Source: Pseudomonas sp. 14P_8.1_Bac3 (GTDB taxonomy: Bacteria > Pseudomonadota > Gammaproteobacteria > Pseudomonadales > Pseudomonadaceae). Taken from it: a DNA stretch of 64,000 nucleotides. Position 1 is the first letter of the stretch. The number at the start of each line of letters is the position of its first letter. The stretch spans positions 62,001 through 126,000 of the forward strand of contig NZ_JANLOD010000069.1 in assembly GCF_025466085.1 (NCBI RefSeq), in the 5' to 3' direction. Shown here in pieces: positions 8,526 to 18,210 of the stretch. Below the pieces are notes generated by a model that was not told the origin of the DNA, did not search any database, and saw only the letters and a program-made list of their open reading frames with translations. Position numbers and translations under genes: made by a program.

Positions 8526-10238
8526 ATGGTAAGCGAGAGTTGCTTTGTGGCAGTGTGTTTCATTCCGCTGGACCCCAACGGATCTAAGATCTTCGGCTTC
8601 TCGGAGTTTCTCGCCGGCCTCGCTCTCATGGTTCTTGCCTGGACAATCGGCGACGTCCGCTACCGATTCCGTGTACGAACTGCCCCAATTCCCCTCCAAG
8701 GCGTGACCTTCTCGGTCGTAGCCACCGTGGGTGTACTCACCTTGTTGACCGACTTGTGGCGTGCTCAAGGATGGTTCATCCCTCAAGGCAATCTGCTCAC
8801 ACCGGCCTCATGGCAGGCCCTCCTCGCAGGTCTGTTCCTCCTTACATTCCTAACCTGGGCATGGTTCGCCTTTATCAAACGGCCAACATTCGGGAAGCGG
8901 AATGCCAAACGCTACGCGCAGACCTTATATCGACTAATTCTGAAAGGCGATCCGACGGAATTGGCCGTGGTCGCTGACGAGCTCACGTACTCAGCCAGAG
9001 CGTTAGTGCATCATGCGACCGACCGTAACAACCAAAATAGTTATCGTCGCAATCAAGATGAAGACAAATCGCAACTGCCCCTACCCAAGGTCGTAGGGTA
9101 CGCAAACGATCTGCTTCTTCTAATCGCCGACAGGCGCTTCTGCCGTGTGATCGTCGAATCCTCACCGGGTACCGCCTTGGCAATTTTTCAAAAGATAGGC
9201 GAGACGAAAAAGTACGGTATACAGATCGAAATTTTCGCCAAGAACATCGTGAGGGAAGCGCTGCTGAACACGAACTCGTTCCTCTACCACGAAGCGGAGG
9301 GATATGAATCTGGGCTGATCGGATACCACAAGCCTCTCAGCCAAGCGATGTTCGGGAACCACATGTTGGTCGAGACCATTGGGACACTGCTTGACCCTGA
9401 CATCATGGGCCAGTCGAAATGGAGCGCAGCACAATGGAAGGCCTACTGTCGGTTGGTTTTGATTACCCTTAACGACTATTCGGAAACGTCGTTTTGGAAT
9501 CACTCTACCGCTCTCTACCGTGCCAAGGGTTACATTGAGAATGCCGTCTCAGGCTTGTACAAATTGAATGCAGTAGCCAATACCTGGGACAGCGATGACG
9601 TTCACTGCCTCCGGGTAGTCATGGAGTTCATCAGCGATGCGGTTAAAATTCTCGATAAGAAAGGCGTTCCCAACCACATCCGACGCCGCGTGAGAGAGGA
9701 GCATGGCCACCCGCGTGAGTCGTTCTACGACCACCTTGCCAGCATGATTTTCGAGGTTATTTTCCACGCCGCGGCTGTTAGTTCGCCGCAGTGGGAATGC
9801 TGGTCAATACAGCACAACTCGATTTGGAGTCCAATGCGTCATAATCTCAATGGGCCCGCTGGCCGAGTGGTCAAGTTCAAGTTACGGCGGCTTTTATACA
9901 ACGAGGTCGCGGATATGAACCGCTTCCCTAACTTTAAAGGGGCAAAGATCCTCAGTTTTTGCCTGAACGTCATGGGGCTGAAAATAAGTGAGGGTGACTT
10001 CGACAAGGTTAATCGGCCCTTGCACAAGGCGATTCTCGCCTGGACGAAGAAACATTACATCTGGTTGCAAAGCGACACCCCACGCGTCGCTCAGGCCTGC
10101 CTTGTCGACGGCCTCACCTACGATGCTGAAAACTTTCAACTAGTGAAGACCTATACAGCGGACGGGCTTCGGCGCGAACCGAACTACGTCCGACTTAAGC
10201 TCGAGCCCGCGCAAGCCAACGGAGCGCCGATAACTTAG
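8526..10238 (+). CDS. Membrane protein with large cytoplasmic domain, unknown function
   Basis: A 570-residue protein with AGGGAG 5 nt before the ATG. Three hydrophobic segments lie in the first 115 residues (about 26-42, 57-76 and 94-113). A roughly 455-residue soluble, mostly helical region with many Trp, His and Arg residues follows. No known catalytic motif was found. It ends 44 bp before the interrupted ApeA-like gene on the same strand and may form an operon with it. Its position next to an abortive-infection-type gene suggests a membrane-linked defence role, which is inference only. Confidence 0.65.
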   Translation: MVSESCFVAVCFIPLDPNGSKIFGFSEFLAGLALMVLAWTIGDVRYRFRVRTAPIPLQGVTFSVVATVGVLTLLTDLWRAQGWFIPQGNLLTPASWQALLAGLFLLTFLTWAWFAFIKRPTFGKRNAKRYAQTLYRLILKGDPTELAVVADELTYSARALVHHATDRNNQNSYRRNQDEDKSQLPLPKVVGYANDLLLLIADRRFCRVIVESSPGTALAIFQKIGETKKYGIQIEIFAKNIVREALLNTNSFLYHEAEGYESGLIGYHKPLSQAMFGNHMLVETIGTLLDPDIMGQSKWSAAQWKAYCRLVLITLNDYSETSFWNHSTALYRAKGYIENAVSGLYKLNAVANTWDSDDVHCLRVVMEFISDAVKILDKKGVPNHIRRRVREEHGHPRESFYDHLASMIFEVIFHAAAVSSPQWECWSIQHNSIWSPMRHNLNGPAGRVVKFKLRRLLYNEVADMNRFPNFKGAKILSFCLNVMGLKISEGDFDKVNRPLHKAILAWTKKHYIWLQSDTPRVAQACLVDGLTYDAENFQLVKTYTADGLRREPNYVRLKLEPAQANGAPIT

Positions 10239-10282
10239 GAAAAGCACAGGTAACAGCCGTTAAATCGAGGAGATACTTTTCA

Positions 10283-11788
10283 ATGTCGCATCCAGAGCAA
10301 TTGTTTTGCTGCTTTACAATCGATGGTGACCAGTTTTTGGGAGAGTTGAATCTAGATGGCGACGAAACAAATCTGTGCCTGAATAGTCGGCGCGAAATTC
10401 CTTACAGTCCAGAGCCACACTCACTTTTTGGTGAGTCGCTAGATCATAAAAAGATCAGCTTATTTCAATGCGTAGGTAATTCTCCGGATCCAGAAGGCAT
10501 ATACCCAAAGTTTGTATTTAAACGGAATACTTTTCCTCATTACACCCTGATAGGTCACGAACATTTCGACGAAGACGATAGAGTTTTTATGTCTGTCTCA
10601 TTCAAAGCAGATGATTTAGGGCTCGTATTGTCAAAAAGAGGCACATTTGGTGTAGCCCAACCTGCCCCTGAAAAACTTCAGGAAATGTTAGAGGGTGCTT
10701 TTCCAGCGAGAAAAATTGCGATAGGCAGATCTCCAACGGTGTTTTTCTTCTCAGGGGATCAAGATAATCTCCCTATAGATGTAGGGATTGGAATGTTCTC
10801 AGCCAATCTAGACTTCAGATCGAAGGTTAGTAATGACGCCGGCATTTCATGCCCGAGCGAAACTACAGCAAGGCTAGATTTTAAACACGCCAAGACTTTA
10901 AACGAAGTTATAGATGATGTGAATTCGATATTGCATTTTTTAGCCGTTATTGCTGGTCGCCCCCAAGGCGTAGATAACATCAATGTCACGACTTCGGAAT
11001 CTGCCCCGGATGAGCAAGCGATACCTGGCGGAGAATTGACTGTTTATTGGAGTTTAGCCCCCCGCACCGGCAAGGCGGCAGTTAGCAGCACTAGAGACAT
11101 GCCCGTTACACCAGATAGTGACAGTGAGCAGTTTTTTCGGGTATTCGGAAACTGGTTGCGCCGACATGATGAGTGGATGTTAGCTAGATTAAGAATTCTA
11201 AACTGGCAAAAGAATGGCCGTGAATACGATTAAAATAGATTAGTCGCAGCAGCCAATGCTTTCGATATATTACCTGCCTCAACTTACTCCGAGGATCTTG
11301 GTAAATTATCAGACGAAGCAGTCGAAGCTAGAAAGCAATGTAAGAAAACCATGCGAGCACTAAAGACAGGCCCTGAGAGAGATCAGATTTTAGGTACCTT
11401 GCAATTTTGGGGTGGGAGATCCCTGAAAAACAAAATTTTGAATAAGACTAAAGTTATACATGATGCTTTTGGTGAGCACTTCGCAGACTTGGACTGCGTC
11501 GTAATTGTTGCGGTCTTAGCAAGAAATTACTTTGTGCACGGCACTGACTCATTCGGCTACAAACACTACGATACGTTGATGCCTTTTCTTATCGATACAC
11601 TTGAGTTTGTGTTTGTAGCTTCCGATTTGATTGAGTGCGGTTGGGACGCAAAGCGCTGGGCGGAACGTCGCCCAGGATATTCTCACCATTTAGCATCATA
11701 TTTCAGCACCTACAAGCTGGAAATCCTAAAGTTTTATGCTGCTCAACAAGAAGCTGAGAAGGATAAAGGTAATGAAGACAAAAACTAG
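10283..11788 (+). pseudogene. apeA: ApeA-like HEPN ribonuclease gene interrupted by one in-frame stop
   Basis: The ATG at 10283 has GAGGAG 8-9 nt upstream. The frame runs 316 codons to TAA at 11231-11233, then continues in the same frame with NRLVAAANAFDILP to a second stop at 11788, giving a reconstructed protein of about 501 residues. The N-terminal part fits the ApeA N-terminal domain. The C-terminal part contains RNYFVH, an R-x4-H motif of the HEPN ribonuclease family, within VLARNYFVHG. ApeA proteins are abortive-infection anti-phage ribonucleases that target RNA. The expected codon at the stop is Lys (AAA changed to TAA). The catalytic half lies after the stop, so the allele is probably inactive unless read through. 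A restart at ATG 11351 would give only the HEPN domain. Confidence 0.7.
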
Positions 11789-12216
11789 CAGTATAAATTT
11801 TGAGATGTGGTGAGCGAGCGCTGGCTGATGCCGCACTGAGCTGCATGGGCTTTTCATAAACGCGATCACCAACCCAATTGCCCTGACTGCGCTGGACAGT
11901 GCTATCAAGCGGCACGTGGTGGTCCTTGACCCAAGCCGATGTAGGGCAGACTTACTGCTGACAAATTTGTAATTCGTTGGTACGAGGAGCTCTTTCCGGA
12001 GTTGAGCGGTTTACGCACCTGCCAACGCAGCGGGCAAATGACGTTGTGGAACTGCTGCCGCATAGGCGGCAACCGGGTTAAGCACGCAAGACGGAGTTAG
12101 CCGGACGCTTTCGGTATACGAGCGCAGAAGGTTGCTGGTCTTGAATTCATTCAAGACCAGCATTGCGTTCGTTCGAGTCAAAATCCGAGCAGCAGACACT
12201 CTGAGCTAAAGGGTGC
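11789..12216. other. Intergenic stretch without a supported gene
   Basis: This 428-bp gap lies between the convergent ApeA-like and ietS genes. A 62-codon minus-strand frame (12011-12199) has no recognisable product or start signal. The only clear structure is the inverted repeat at 12133-12162. Confidence 0.5.
12133..12162. repeat. Perfect 14-bp inverted repeat with 2-nt spacer
   Basis: Arms TGCTGGTCTTGAAT and ATTCAAGACCAGCA are separated by TC. The repeat lies 55 bp beyond the ietS stop. Neither side has a U-run, so it is not a typical intrinsic terminator, and the very short spacer favours a cruciform or a protein-binding palindrome. Confidence 0.6.
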
Positions 12217-14642
12217 TCAGACTTTTACCTGTTGCCGAGCTTCCTGGCGCACTTGTTCGCGAGCTTGCACTTGTTGGGCAATAGTGGCCTGGATCTCTGT
12301 ATAGAGCTGCGCACGTTCGTTATCACGATCCGCTACGGTCACCACCAACGCGTAAGGTTCCTTATCGAGCACATCGGGGTGGTTCCATTCCTTGTCCTGG
12401 CGCGTGACCACGACAAACCATTTCTCGGCAGGATTACGCTGCTTGAAGGTCCACCTGGAAGACTGCACTGTCCCTCGACTTCTGAGCTGCGCCGAAATAT
12501 CACGGTTCAGGGTCGCATCATCATTGCGAGTTTTCGCTTCGTCTTGATTGTCGTGATTGAAGAACTTCTGAACAGCCTCTAGTGATTCGCCTTTGACCAG
12601 ACGGTAGCTGATTTGCGTCGCCAAGTAGTCGAGCCGGGTGGTACGAACCGCTGGTGAGTAGGCAAGGGTCACGCTTAGCTCCCTTATGCCCTTAGTCCTG
12701 CGCAGATATGACGCCGGCAGCGGCAGTTCATAAAACTGACATGAGTCCTTCTCGATAGCTTCCTCGCACATCAAAACCACGCAGTGGTCAGAAGATCTGA
12801 AAAGGTCGCTCTCACTAACCTGGCCATAGCCCCCAACGTCACGTGACATGTCCCGCTGCCAGGTGGCTTTGTTTGCTTTGTAGGCTTCTTTGAGATCGTC
12901 CGAGAATGTCGACTCAATCTCGTTAGGCAAAGAGGCGTGATTGACCAACATCGCCCTCAAAAGATTCGCGGACGCCTCCGGATATTCGTTGAGCAACCGG
13001 CCGGCCAAGTGGGTGATATAAGGGGCTGAGAAACTAGTGCCGCTGATCTCTTTGAAGATCGTGTTGCCTTGGAATTGGTGGTTCAGGGTAAGGACGCCTA
13101 ACCCCCGCATATCCGCCTTCCATTGATCACCCGCTTGATGCATCGGACAGGCCAGATTTCCACCCGGTGCTATCAGTTCTGGCTTCAGAGCGCCTTTGAC
13201 GGACGGACCATGGCGGGTAAAAGGAGATGGTTGGCTTTCAGATGCCGGCGAAAGCTGATGAATCTCAGGATATCGTTGGCTGTCGTACGTAGCGTTATGG
13301 CGAGCGAAACTTCCTACCGTCAGAACGTTCAACGCTGGAGCTGGATCAATGATGACGCTCTGCTCGTGCAGAAGGTATTCGGGATACTCCTCCCGCCAGC
13401 TATTAATGGGGACAAGCGGGTCTTCAGAGCCCCTGAAATTGCCGGTTGAAACGACAAACAGGACGTTGTGCTTACGCGCGAGCACGTCGAGTATATAGGC
13501 CAGGCCTCTGATGTGAGTGCCGTCATAGGGCGCATTGGTATTGCCAAGGGACAGGTTGAATATTCTGCAGCCCAGCTCAACGAAGTGCTCCACCGCTTCC
13601 GTCAGTGTGGCTTCGACAGTGTGCTCATCGTAAACGGCGTTGTGGGTTTGCAGGCATTTGCGCATAACCTTGCCGTTATACAGCCAGAACTCCGGGCGCC
13701 AGAAGTTGCTTCGCTCGCATGCCTCAACGTCACCGTACAGTGCGATACCGGCCACTGCGGTTCCATGGCCGGCTTCGTCGAATTCGTCTTGCCCCCTGAC
13801 GAACGACTGGCTTTCCCCCATCGCCGCTCTGAGGAGGGGGTGGTTTGTATTGATCCCGCTGTCGAGTATGCAGACACGCGCAGCATCTTGTGCCGGACTC
13901 GGGATATTTCTCGGAAGCTCAGCGATGTCGCGGTTCAACTGGGGGTAAGAGATACCGGTCTGAGGGATGAGGTCCACCAGGCGAACGTCGCCATGGTTCA
14001 ACATCATCTCCGCCTGAACCATATTGACCTCGACGCGGTACATCACCAGGCTATCGAAGTTGAGCCGGTGAATCGTTCTGACCCCACCTCCGCAAGCCAG
14101 GCTTCGAAAGCGGTACAAAGACGAACACGAACGGGGTGGTTGGCTACATGGTGTGGCCAAAGCTCGATATCTAGCTTAAAGGTAACAGTGTCAGGTAGCC
14201 CGATATGGCGCAGAGCCCAACTCTTCCGATCTTCGGCTGACCAGCTGTCGATGCCTTCGATAGCCTCAAGGATCTGACGATACGTAACCGTTTGTCCTGC
14301 TACGCCGAGTTTGTTTAGGTGCTCCTGAAACATGGCTAGGCCGGCCTCAGTCGCGAATACCACGCATAGCTGCTTATCTTCTTGGCTGATGAACTCAAGA
14401 CCATGCTTTTGTAGATTTTCGAAGGTCATGGCACCGTCGTACCTGATCTTGAGCACGAACGGTGAGTTCTCAGCAGACTTCAGTTGCTTTCGCGCGTCCG
14501 CTGCAGCGGTGGCAAAATACGCATTGAGCTTCTGACCATGCCCTCGAAGATCGCCTTGTTTTTTGAACCTAGGAGGATTCTTGGTTCGCCGGCGGTTATT
14601 GAGGTTTTCACGATCGATGGTCAGGTGTTTGTACGTTGCCAA
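12217..14642 (-). pseudogene. ietS: IetS-type subtilisin-like protease gene split by a frameshift
   Basis: Two overlapping frames make up one gene. The first (TTG start at 14642 with AAGGA 7 nt upstream, 24 nt after ietA) encodes an N-terminal domain of about 187 residues. The second carries the S8 peptidase: Asp in ILDSGIN, His in GHGTAVAG, oxyanion Asn in STGNFRG and Ser in GTSFSAP. Reading shifts by -1 at a G4 tract (minus-strand GGGG, plus 14082-14085). Adding one G joins AEVG to VRTIHRLNFDSLVMYRV smoothly. IetS with the AAA partner IetA forms the IetAS anti-phage pair. As written the first frame ends at TGA (14043), leaving the protease without its N-terminal part. Possible explanations are mutation, phase variation, programmed -1 frameshifting or an assembly error. 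Confidence 0.75.
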
Positions 14643-14666
14643 TTCATCATCCTTGATTGCAGGTCG

Positions 14667-15653
14667 TTAGTGTTTTCGCAGGCCTTCTCGCACAAGCGCG
14701 CTGCGTAGTTCCTTGATCGTCAGAAACTCTTGGCCTCTCAGGATCATGCGCTTAACTGCACGGCGAACGACGCGCTCGACATCAGCACCGCTCTTGCCTT
14801 CAAACTCGCTCAGCAGTTCCTTGTCATCGAGCTCAAACTGTCGGCGAGTGCCACGTAGTTTGAGCTGCAGTAACGAAATCAACTGCTTCTGATTTGGCAG
14901 TGGGAATTCAATTGCATCATCAAAACGGCGCCAGATGGCGGAATCGAGAATGTTCTCGTGATTGGTTGCAGCCAAGATGAGGCTTCTTCCGTCATAGGCG
15001 TCCATCATCTGAAGCACGGCATTAACCACACGACGAAGCTCGCCATGCTCGCCGCTGTCTCCGCGCTCCTTACCAATGGCATCGAATTCATCGAAAAGCA
15101 CGACCAGATCATGCCGTGCGATGAAATCGAAGACTTTGCGCAGATTCGCTGCAGTCTCGCCGAGGAAGGAGGAGACCAGGGCATCGAGACGAACGATCGC
15201 CAGAGGGCGATCTAGTTCGAAAGCAATCACCTCGGCCGCGAGTGTCTTACCGCAACCTGGTGGGCCGAAGAAAATGATCTTGCCTGAAGGCTTCATCCCG
15301 TAACTGCGGAGCACGTCAGCTCTGCGGTGCTCCTCCAGCATCTCCTCAATCATGTCGGAACTGGTTTCCGGCAGAATGATTTCCTCTAAGGAGCGCTTTG
15401 ACGGTCTGATATCGAGCAACGGAAGCCCGCGCTCCTTGTCGACCGGGATCTCATATTCAAACTGCGGTTTACGGCCGGGCGACTGAGCATGCATGTCGCC
15501 GCCGTAGAGAATTTGCTCTAAGTCGTTAGCCAGCAGGTGATGCTGCTTTTGACGCTCTTCTTCAATGATGGCTTCAGAGGCACGACGAAACGCCGCAGGG
15601 TCTCCGATAGTCCCAGCCTTGAAGAGTTGCCTTAGTATTTTTCCGTTAGCCAT
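14667..15653 (-). CDS. ietA: IetA-type AAA+ ATPase
   Basis: A 328-residue protein with AGGG 9 nt before the ATG. After a helical N-terminal region (about 1-110) there is an AAA+ module: Walker A GPPGCGKT (130-137), Walker B VVLFDEFDA (184-192), a sensor-1 asparagine in ILAATNH and the arginine pair in IWRRFDDAI. A C-terminal lid includes SGADVERVVRRAVKR. It precedes the subtilase gene by 24 nt, the order seen in the IetAS defence system, where the ATPase is thought to regulate the protease. This gene is intact, so the ATPase may be made even though its partner is frameshifted. A promoter candidate lies about 110 bp upstream. Confidence 0.75.
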   Translation of the reverse strand: MANGKILRQLFKAGTIGDPAAFRRASEAIIEEERQKQHHLLANDLEQILYGGDMHAQSPGRKPQFEYEIPVDKERGLPLLDIRPSKRSLEEIILPETSSDMIEEMLEEHRRADVLRSYGMKPSGKIIFFGPPGCGKTLAAEVIAFELDRPLAIVRLDALVSSFLGETAANLRKVFDFIARHDLVVLFDEFDAIGKERGDSGEHGELRRVVNAVLQMMDAYDGRSLILAATNHENILDSAIWRRFDDAIEFPLPNQKQLISLLQLKLRGTRRQFELDDKELLSEFEGKSGADVERVVRRAVKRMILRGQEFLTIKELRSALVREGLRKH

Positions 15654-16084
15654 TTTTATATGCCCTGCATTTAGCTATTTGTTTCAGAGTCGCCAACTCG
15701 TGAAACCAATCCTTGCCCTAAGCAGAAAGAACTAACAGGATAAATTATTTAGAGCTAACATATTATAGGACTCCATTCCAAACTTAGTAAATTATCAAAT
15801 TTTTTCTTAAAAATCTGGACAACTACAAGAGCACTTAGAGTATCGACGATGCTGGCATTTTGTCCAGTATTATCAGGGTGCCGGCCATGCTTACCGACCT
15901 CCAATCGACGAGTGGCAGTTATGCCTAATACTGGGTATCCCCCGCCGCTCGTAAAGCGTACCGCGATCCGATAGCGCCCAAGAAGTTAGCGACGCGCACG
16001 TCATGGCGACAGCCCTTTTCTCTAGTAATGACCGTTCGGCCCCTTGGCATTGACATCATCGTCAATTCTGACGATGCTTGGCGC
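15654..16084. other. AT-rich divergent intergenic region
   Basis: This 431-bp gap lies between the divergent ietA and adenine methylase genes. The left half is AT-rich and carries the ietA promoter candidate. The right half has an open frame continuous with the methylase (alternative start 16028), but no ribosome binding site supports the longer start. Confidence 0.5.
15762..15791 (-). promoter_or_regulatory. Candidate sigma-70 promoter for ietA-ietS
   Basis: On the minus strand a perfect -10 TATAAT (15767-15762) is preceded at 18 bp by TTTACT (15791-15786), matching four of six bases of the -35 consensus. It is in an AT-rich stretch about 110 bp upstream of the ietA start. Confidence 0.5.
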
Positions 16085-16762
16085 ATGAGATATCCAGGCG
16101 GAAAAGGCAAGTGCTACCAGCGCTTGATCAACCTGATGCCACCGCATCAGACATACATCGAATCCCACCTTGGTGGTGGGGCCGTCATGCGCAACAAGAA
16201 AGCTGCGCAACGGAACATTGGTTTGGATCTGGATGCCAAAGTCATTGAGTTATGGCAGTCAGAGCTTCAAGGGACCTGTGAACTCCATCAGACCGACGCC
16301 GTAGCGTTCCTCGAAGACTATTCGTTTGATGGTCAAGAGTTGGTGTACGTAGACCCACCGTATGTCCCGCAAACACGCCGCAGAGCGAGGGTGTACCGCT
16401 GCGACTACTCGGAAACAGATCACATCCGCTTGCTGCGATGCTTGGTCGCGTTACCTTGCAAAGTGATGCTTTCGGGCTATGACTGTGATCTCTACAACCG
16501 TGAGCTCTTTGGATGGCGTAAGGTGAGTTTTCCAGCTAAGACCCATGTAGAGATGCGAGAAGAAACGGTCTGGATGAATTTCGAGCCGCCCAACCGTTTG
16601 CACGATAGCCGTTACATGGGTGAGACATTCCGGGATCGCCAGACCATACAACGTCGCCAAACCAGGCTCCGCAATCGTATAGACAGTCTGGACCCAATTG
16701 AACGACACGAGCTACTGCAATGGATGCAGGAAAACTACGGCAATGCCGAGGAGGCCGCCTGA
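16085..16762 (+). CDS. D12-class DNA adenine methyltransferase
   Basis: About 225 residues. The start is placed at ATG 16085 because the family characteristically begins MRYPGGKGK; an in-frame ATG at 16028 is possible. The S-adenosylmethionine-binding segment ESHLGGGAV is at about 26-34 and the catalytic DPPY at about 90-93, in the order of Dam-like (class D12) N6-adenine methyltransferases. The length is short for Dam, so the specificity domain is small. It overlaps the next gene (TGATG), which shows translational coupling to the OGG-like glycosylase. No cognate restriction gene is nearby; it may modify host DNA for the linked system or act as an orphan methylase. The recognition sequence is unknown. 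Confidence 0.8.
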   Translation: MRYPGGKGKCYQRLINLMPPHQTYIESHLGGGAVMRNKKAAQRNIGLDLDAKVIELWQSELQGTCELHQTDAVAFLEDYSFDGQELVYVDPPYVPQTRRRARVYRCDYSETDHIRLLRCLVALPCKVMLSGYDCDLYNRELFGWRKVSFPAKTHVEMREETVWMNFEPPNRLHDSRYMGETFRDRQTIQRRQTRLRNRIDSLDPIERHELLQWMQENYGNAEEAA

Positions 16763-17595
16763 TGCAATTAGGCGCTATTTTCATGGATCAAGCGGTCTTC
16801 AATGTCGAGCTCCCCAAAGCTGATGCCGAAGTCATTCCTGGAGTTCCATGGGGCGCGATGGAAGCGTTCCCGAGTCCTGCCTACTGGGCCTACCAGGTGT
16901 ACGCACGCCGGCTTACTGGTGATCGGATCAACTACAAGCTCGGCGCGACGCTCAAAGAAGAAGTCGGCGCATGCTTGTTGGGTGGCCATGGCATCCCCGC
17001 GAACGTCGGCTTGGCAGCTTTTCACCACGTCAAAAAGCGCGGTGCCTTTGCTGATCAACCGCCGTCGGAAGAAATGTTGCTCGAATGGTTAAGGGAGCCG
17101 CTGGCGGTCGAGGATCGCCTCGTGCGATACCGCTTCGCCAAACAGAAAGCCCGTTACCTCTGCGCTGCACTTCAAAAACTGTCTGCTGAATTCCCCCCGC
17201 TTGGTTCTGGCAAGGCACTACGGAACTGGCTGCTGGATATCCCGGGCATCGGGTACAAAACTGCTTCTTGGGTTGCCCGCAACTGGTTGGATGCGGACGA
17301 CGTGGCCATCCTCGACATCCACATCCTTCGAGCTGGTCTCTTGGGCAAGTTCTTCGAGAGCAATTTGACGGTAGAGCGCCACTACCTCGAGCTTGAAGAA
17401 CAATTCATTCGCTTCAGCAAAGGCCTCGGGGTCAGAGCATCGGAACTCGATGCCCTTATGTGGCTTGAGATGATGTCTTCTTCCTCAACGGTACACAGCA
17501 TCATGGGAATGGGGAACCACACGCCTGACTCAGGCTCCCGCAGCCGCTCCCAGAAGAGCAAGGCCAACTCCGGCCAGCTTTCCCTGATCAGCTAG
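16762..17595 (+). CDS. OGG-like HhH-GPD DNA/nucleotide glycosylase
   Basis: A 277-residue protein starting at ATG 16762, which overlaps the methylase stop and has GAGGAG upstream. The helix-hairpin-helix DIPGIGYKTASWVARNW carries the catalytic Lys at about 166, and the essential Asp in AILDIHI is at about 185. The 19-residue spacing equals that of Lys249/Asp268 in human OGG1, so this is a bifunctional-type 8-oxoguanine glycosylase fold. OGG-like proteins also occur in type IV CBASS operons (Cap11), where QueC-like proteins are partners, and a QueC-like gene is nearby here. The C-terminal 30 residues are Ser-rich. The last 66 bp overlap the 3' end of the convergent nitroreductase gene. The true substrate (damaged base, deazaguanine or a nucleotide) is unknown. 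Confidence 0.8.
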   Translation: MQLGAIFMDQAVFNVELPKADAEVIPGVPWGAMEAFPSPAYWAYQVYARRLTGDRINYKLGATLKEEVGACLLGGHGIPANVGLAAFHHVKKRGAFADQPPSEEMLLEWLREPLAVEDRLVRYRFAKQKARYLCAALQKLSAEFPPLGSGKALRNWLLDIPGIGYKTASWVARNWLDADDVAILDIHILRAGLLGKFFESNLTVERHYLELEEQFIRFSKGLGVRASELDALMWLEMMSSSSTVHSIMGMGNHTPDSGSRSRSQKSKANSGQLSLIS

Positions 17596-18210
17596 TGCGC
17601 TGACCCAGGGGTCGCCTGTGATGCCAAGAGGACAGAAACTGAGCCCCTGGGCAGTAGCGGTGAGTGCCATTACCGCTAGTAGAGCCCCGGCATCACGCCA
17701 GATGAGACTGCAACCGTCCTGATACTTGCCCAAGGTCTTCCTGGGCTCAGCCAGAAAAAGGATGCGAATCGCGCCATCTCCTTCCAGAACCTGCCGGCTG
17801 TGCTCATAGAGCCCTTTAAGCTTACCTGTCGCCTGCTTGAGCTCGACCAAATTGTGAGCCTTGGCCTGATACAACCACCAGCGAATGTCTCCGGGCCGTT
17901 TCAAGACTACGTGGATAGGGTGTATTGCTCCGGCCGAAGGCGCAGCTCGATGTTCCAGGTCGAAACCAAGATCAGATGGCCCCACGCCTCGAGTTCTGCA
18001 AGCGTGCCATAGAAACGCCCCGAGTTGCTTGTCGTCTACGACGCCGAACTGGCGATGCGATACACGTGCATCCAAGACGTCATTGAACGGCAGAGACGTA
18101 GCATCAGAGCAAACTGGGAGCAGGCAAATTTCGCCCGTCTCCCATTCGATAGGTTCGTACCGCTTAGGAGACGATCTAGGCAGTGGATCACCCAGGTCTA
18201 TCCAGGTCAT
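17530..18210 (-). CDS. SagB-like nitroreductase-family protein
   Basis: A 226-residue protein with an excellent AGGAGG 6 nt before the ATG. The start lies 23 nt inside the QueC-like gene, so it is coupled to it. Family marks are RVSHRQF (FMN-phosphate-binding arginines) near residue 50, APSAGAIHPIHVVL (compare the PSAGALYP motif of SagB dehydrogenases) near 90, and the C-terminal RDAGALLAVMALTATAQGLSFCPLG. SagB enzymes are FMN-dependent azoline oxidases in peptide modification. Here an oxidation or reduction of a nucleobase or a protein adduct is more plausible from context, but this is inference. It is the last gene of the four-gene minus-strand operon. Confidence 0.75.
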   Translation of the reverse strand: MTWIDLGDPLPRSSPKRYEPIEWETGEICLLPVCSDATSLPFNDVLDARVSHRQFGVVDDKQLGAFLWHACRTRGVGPSDLGFDLEHRAAPSAGAIHPIHVVLKRPGDIRWWLYQAKAHNLVELKQATGKLKGLYEHSRQVLEGDGAIRILFLAEPRKTLGKYQDGCSLIWRDAGALLAVMALTATAQGLSFCPLGITGDPWVSALADQGKLAGVGLALLGAAAGA

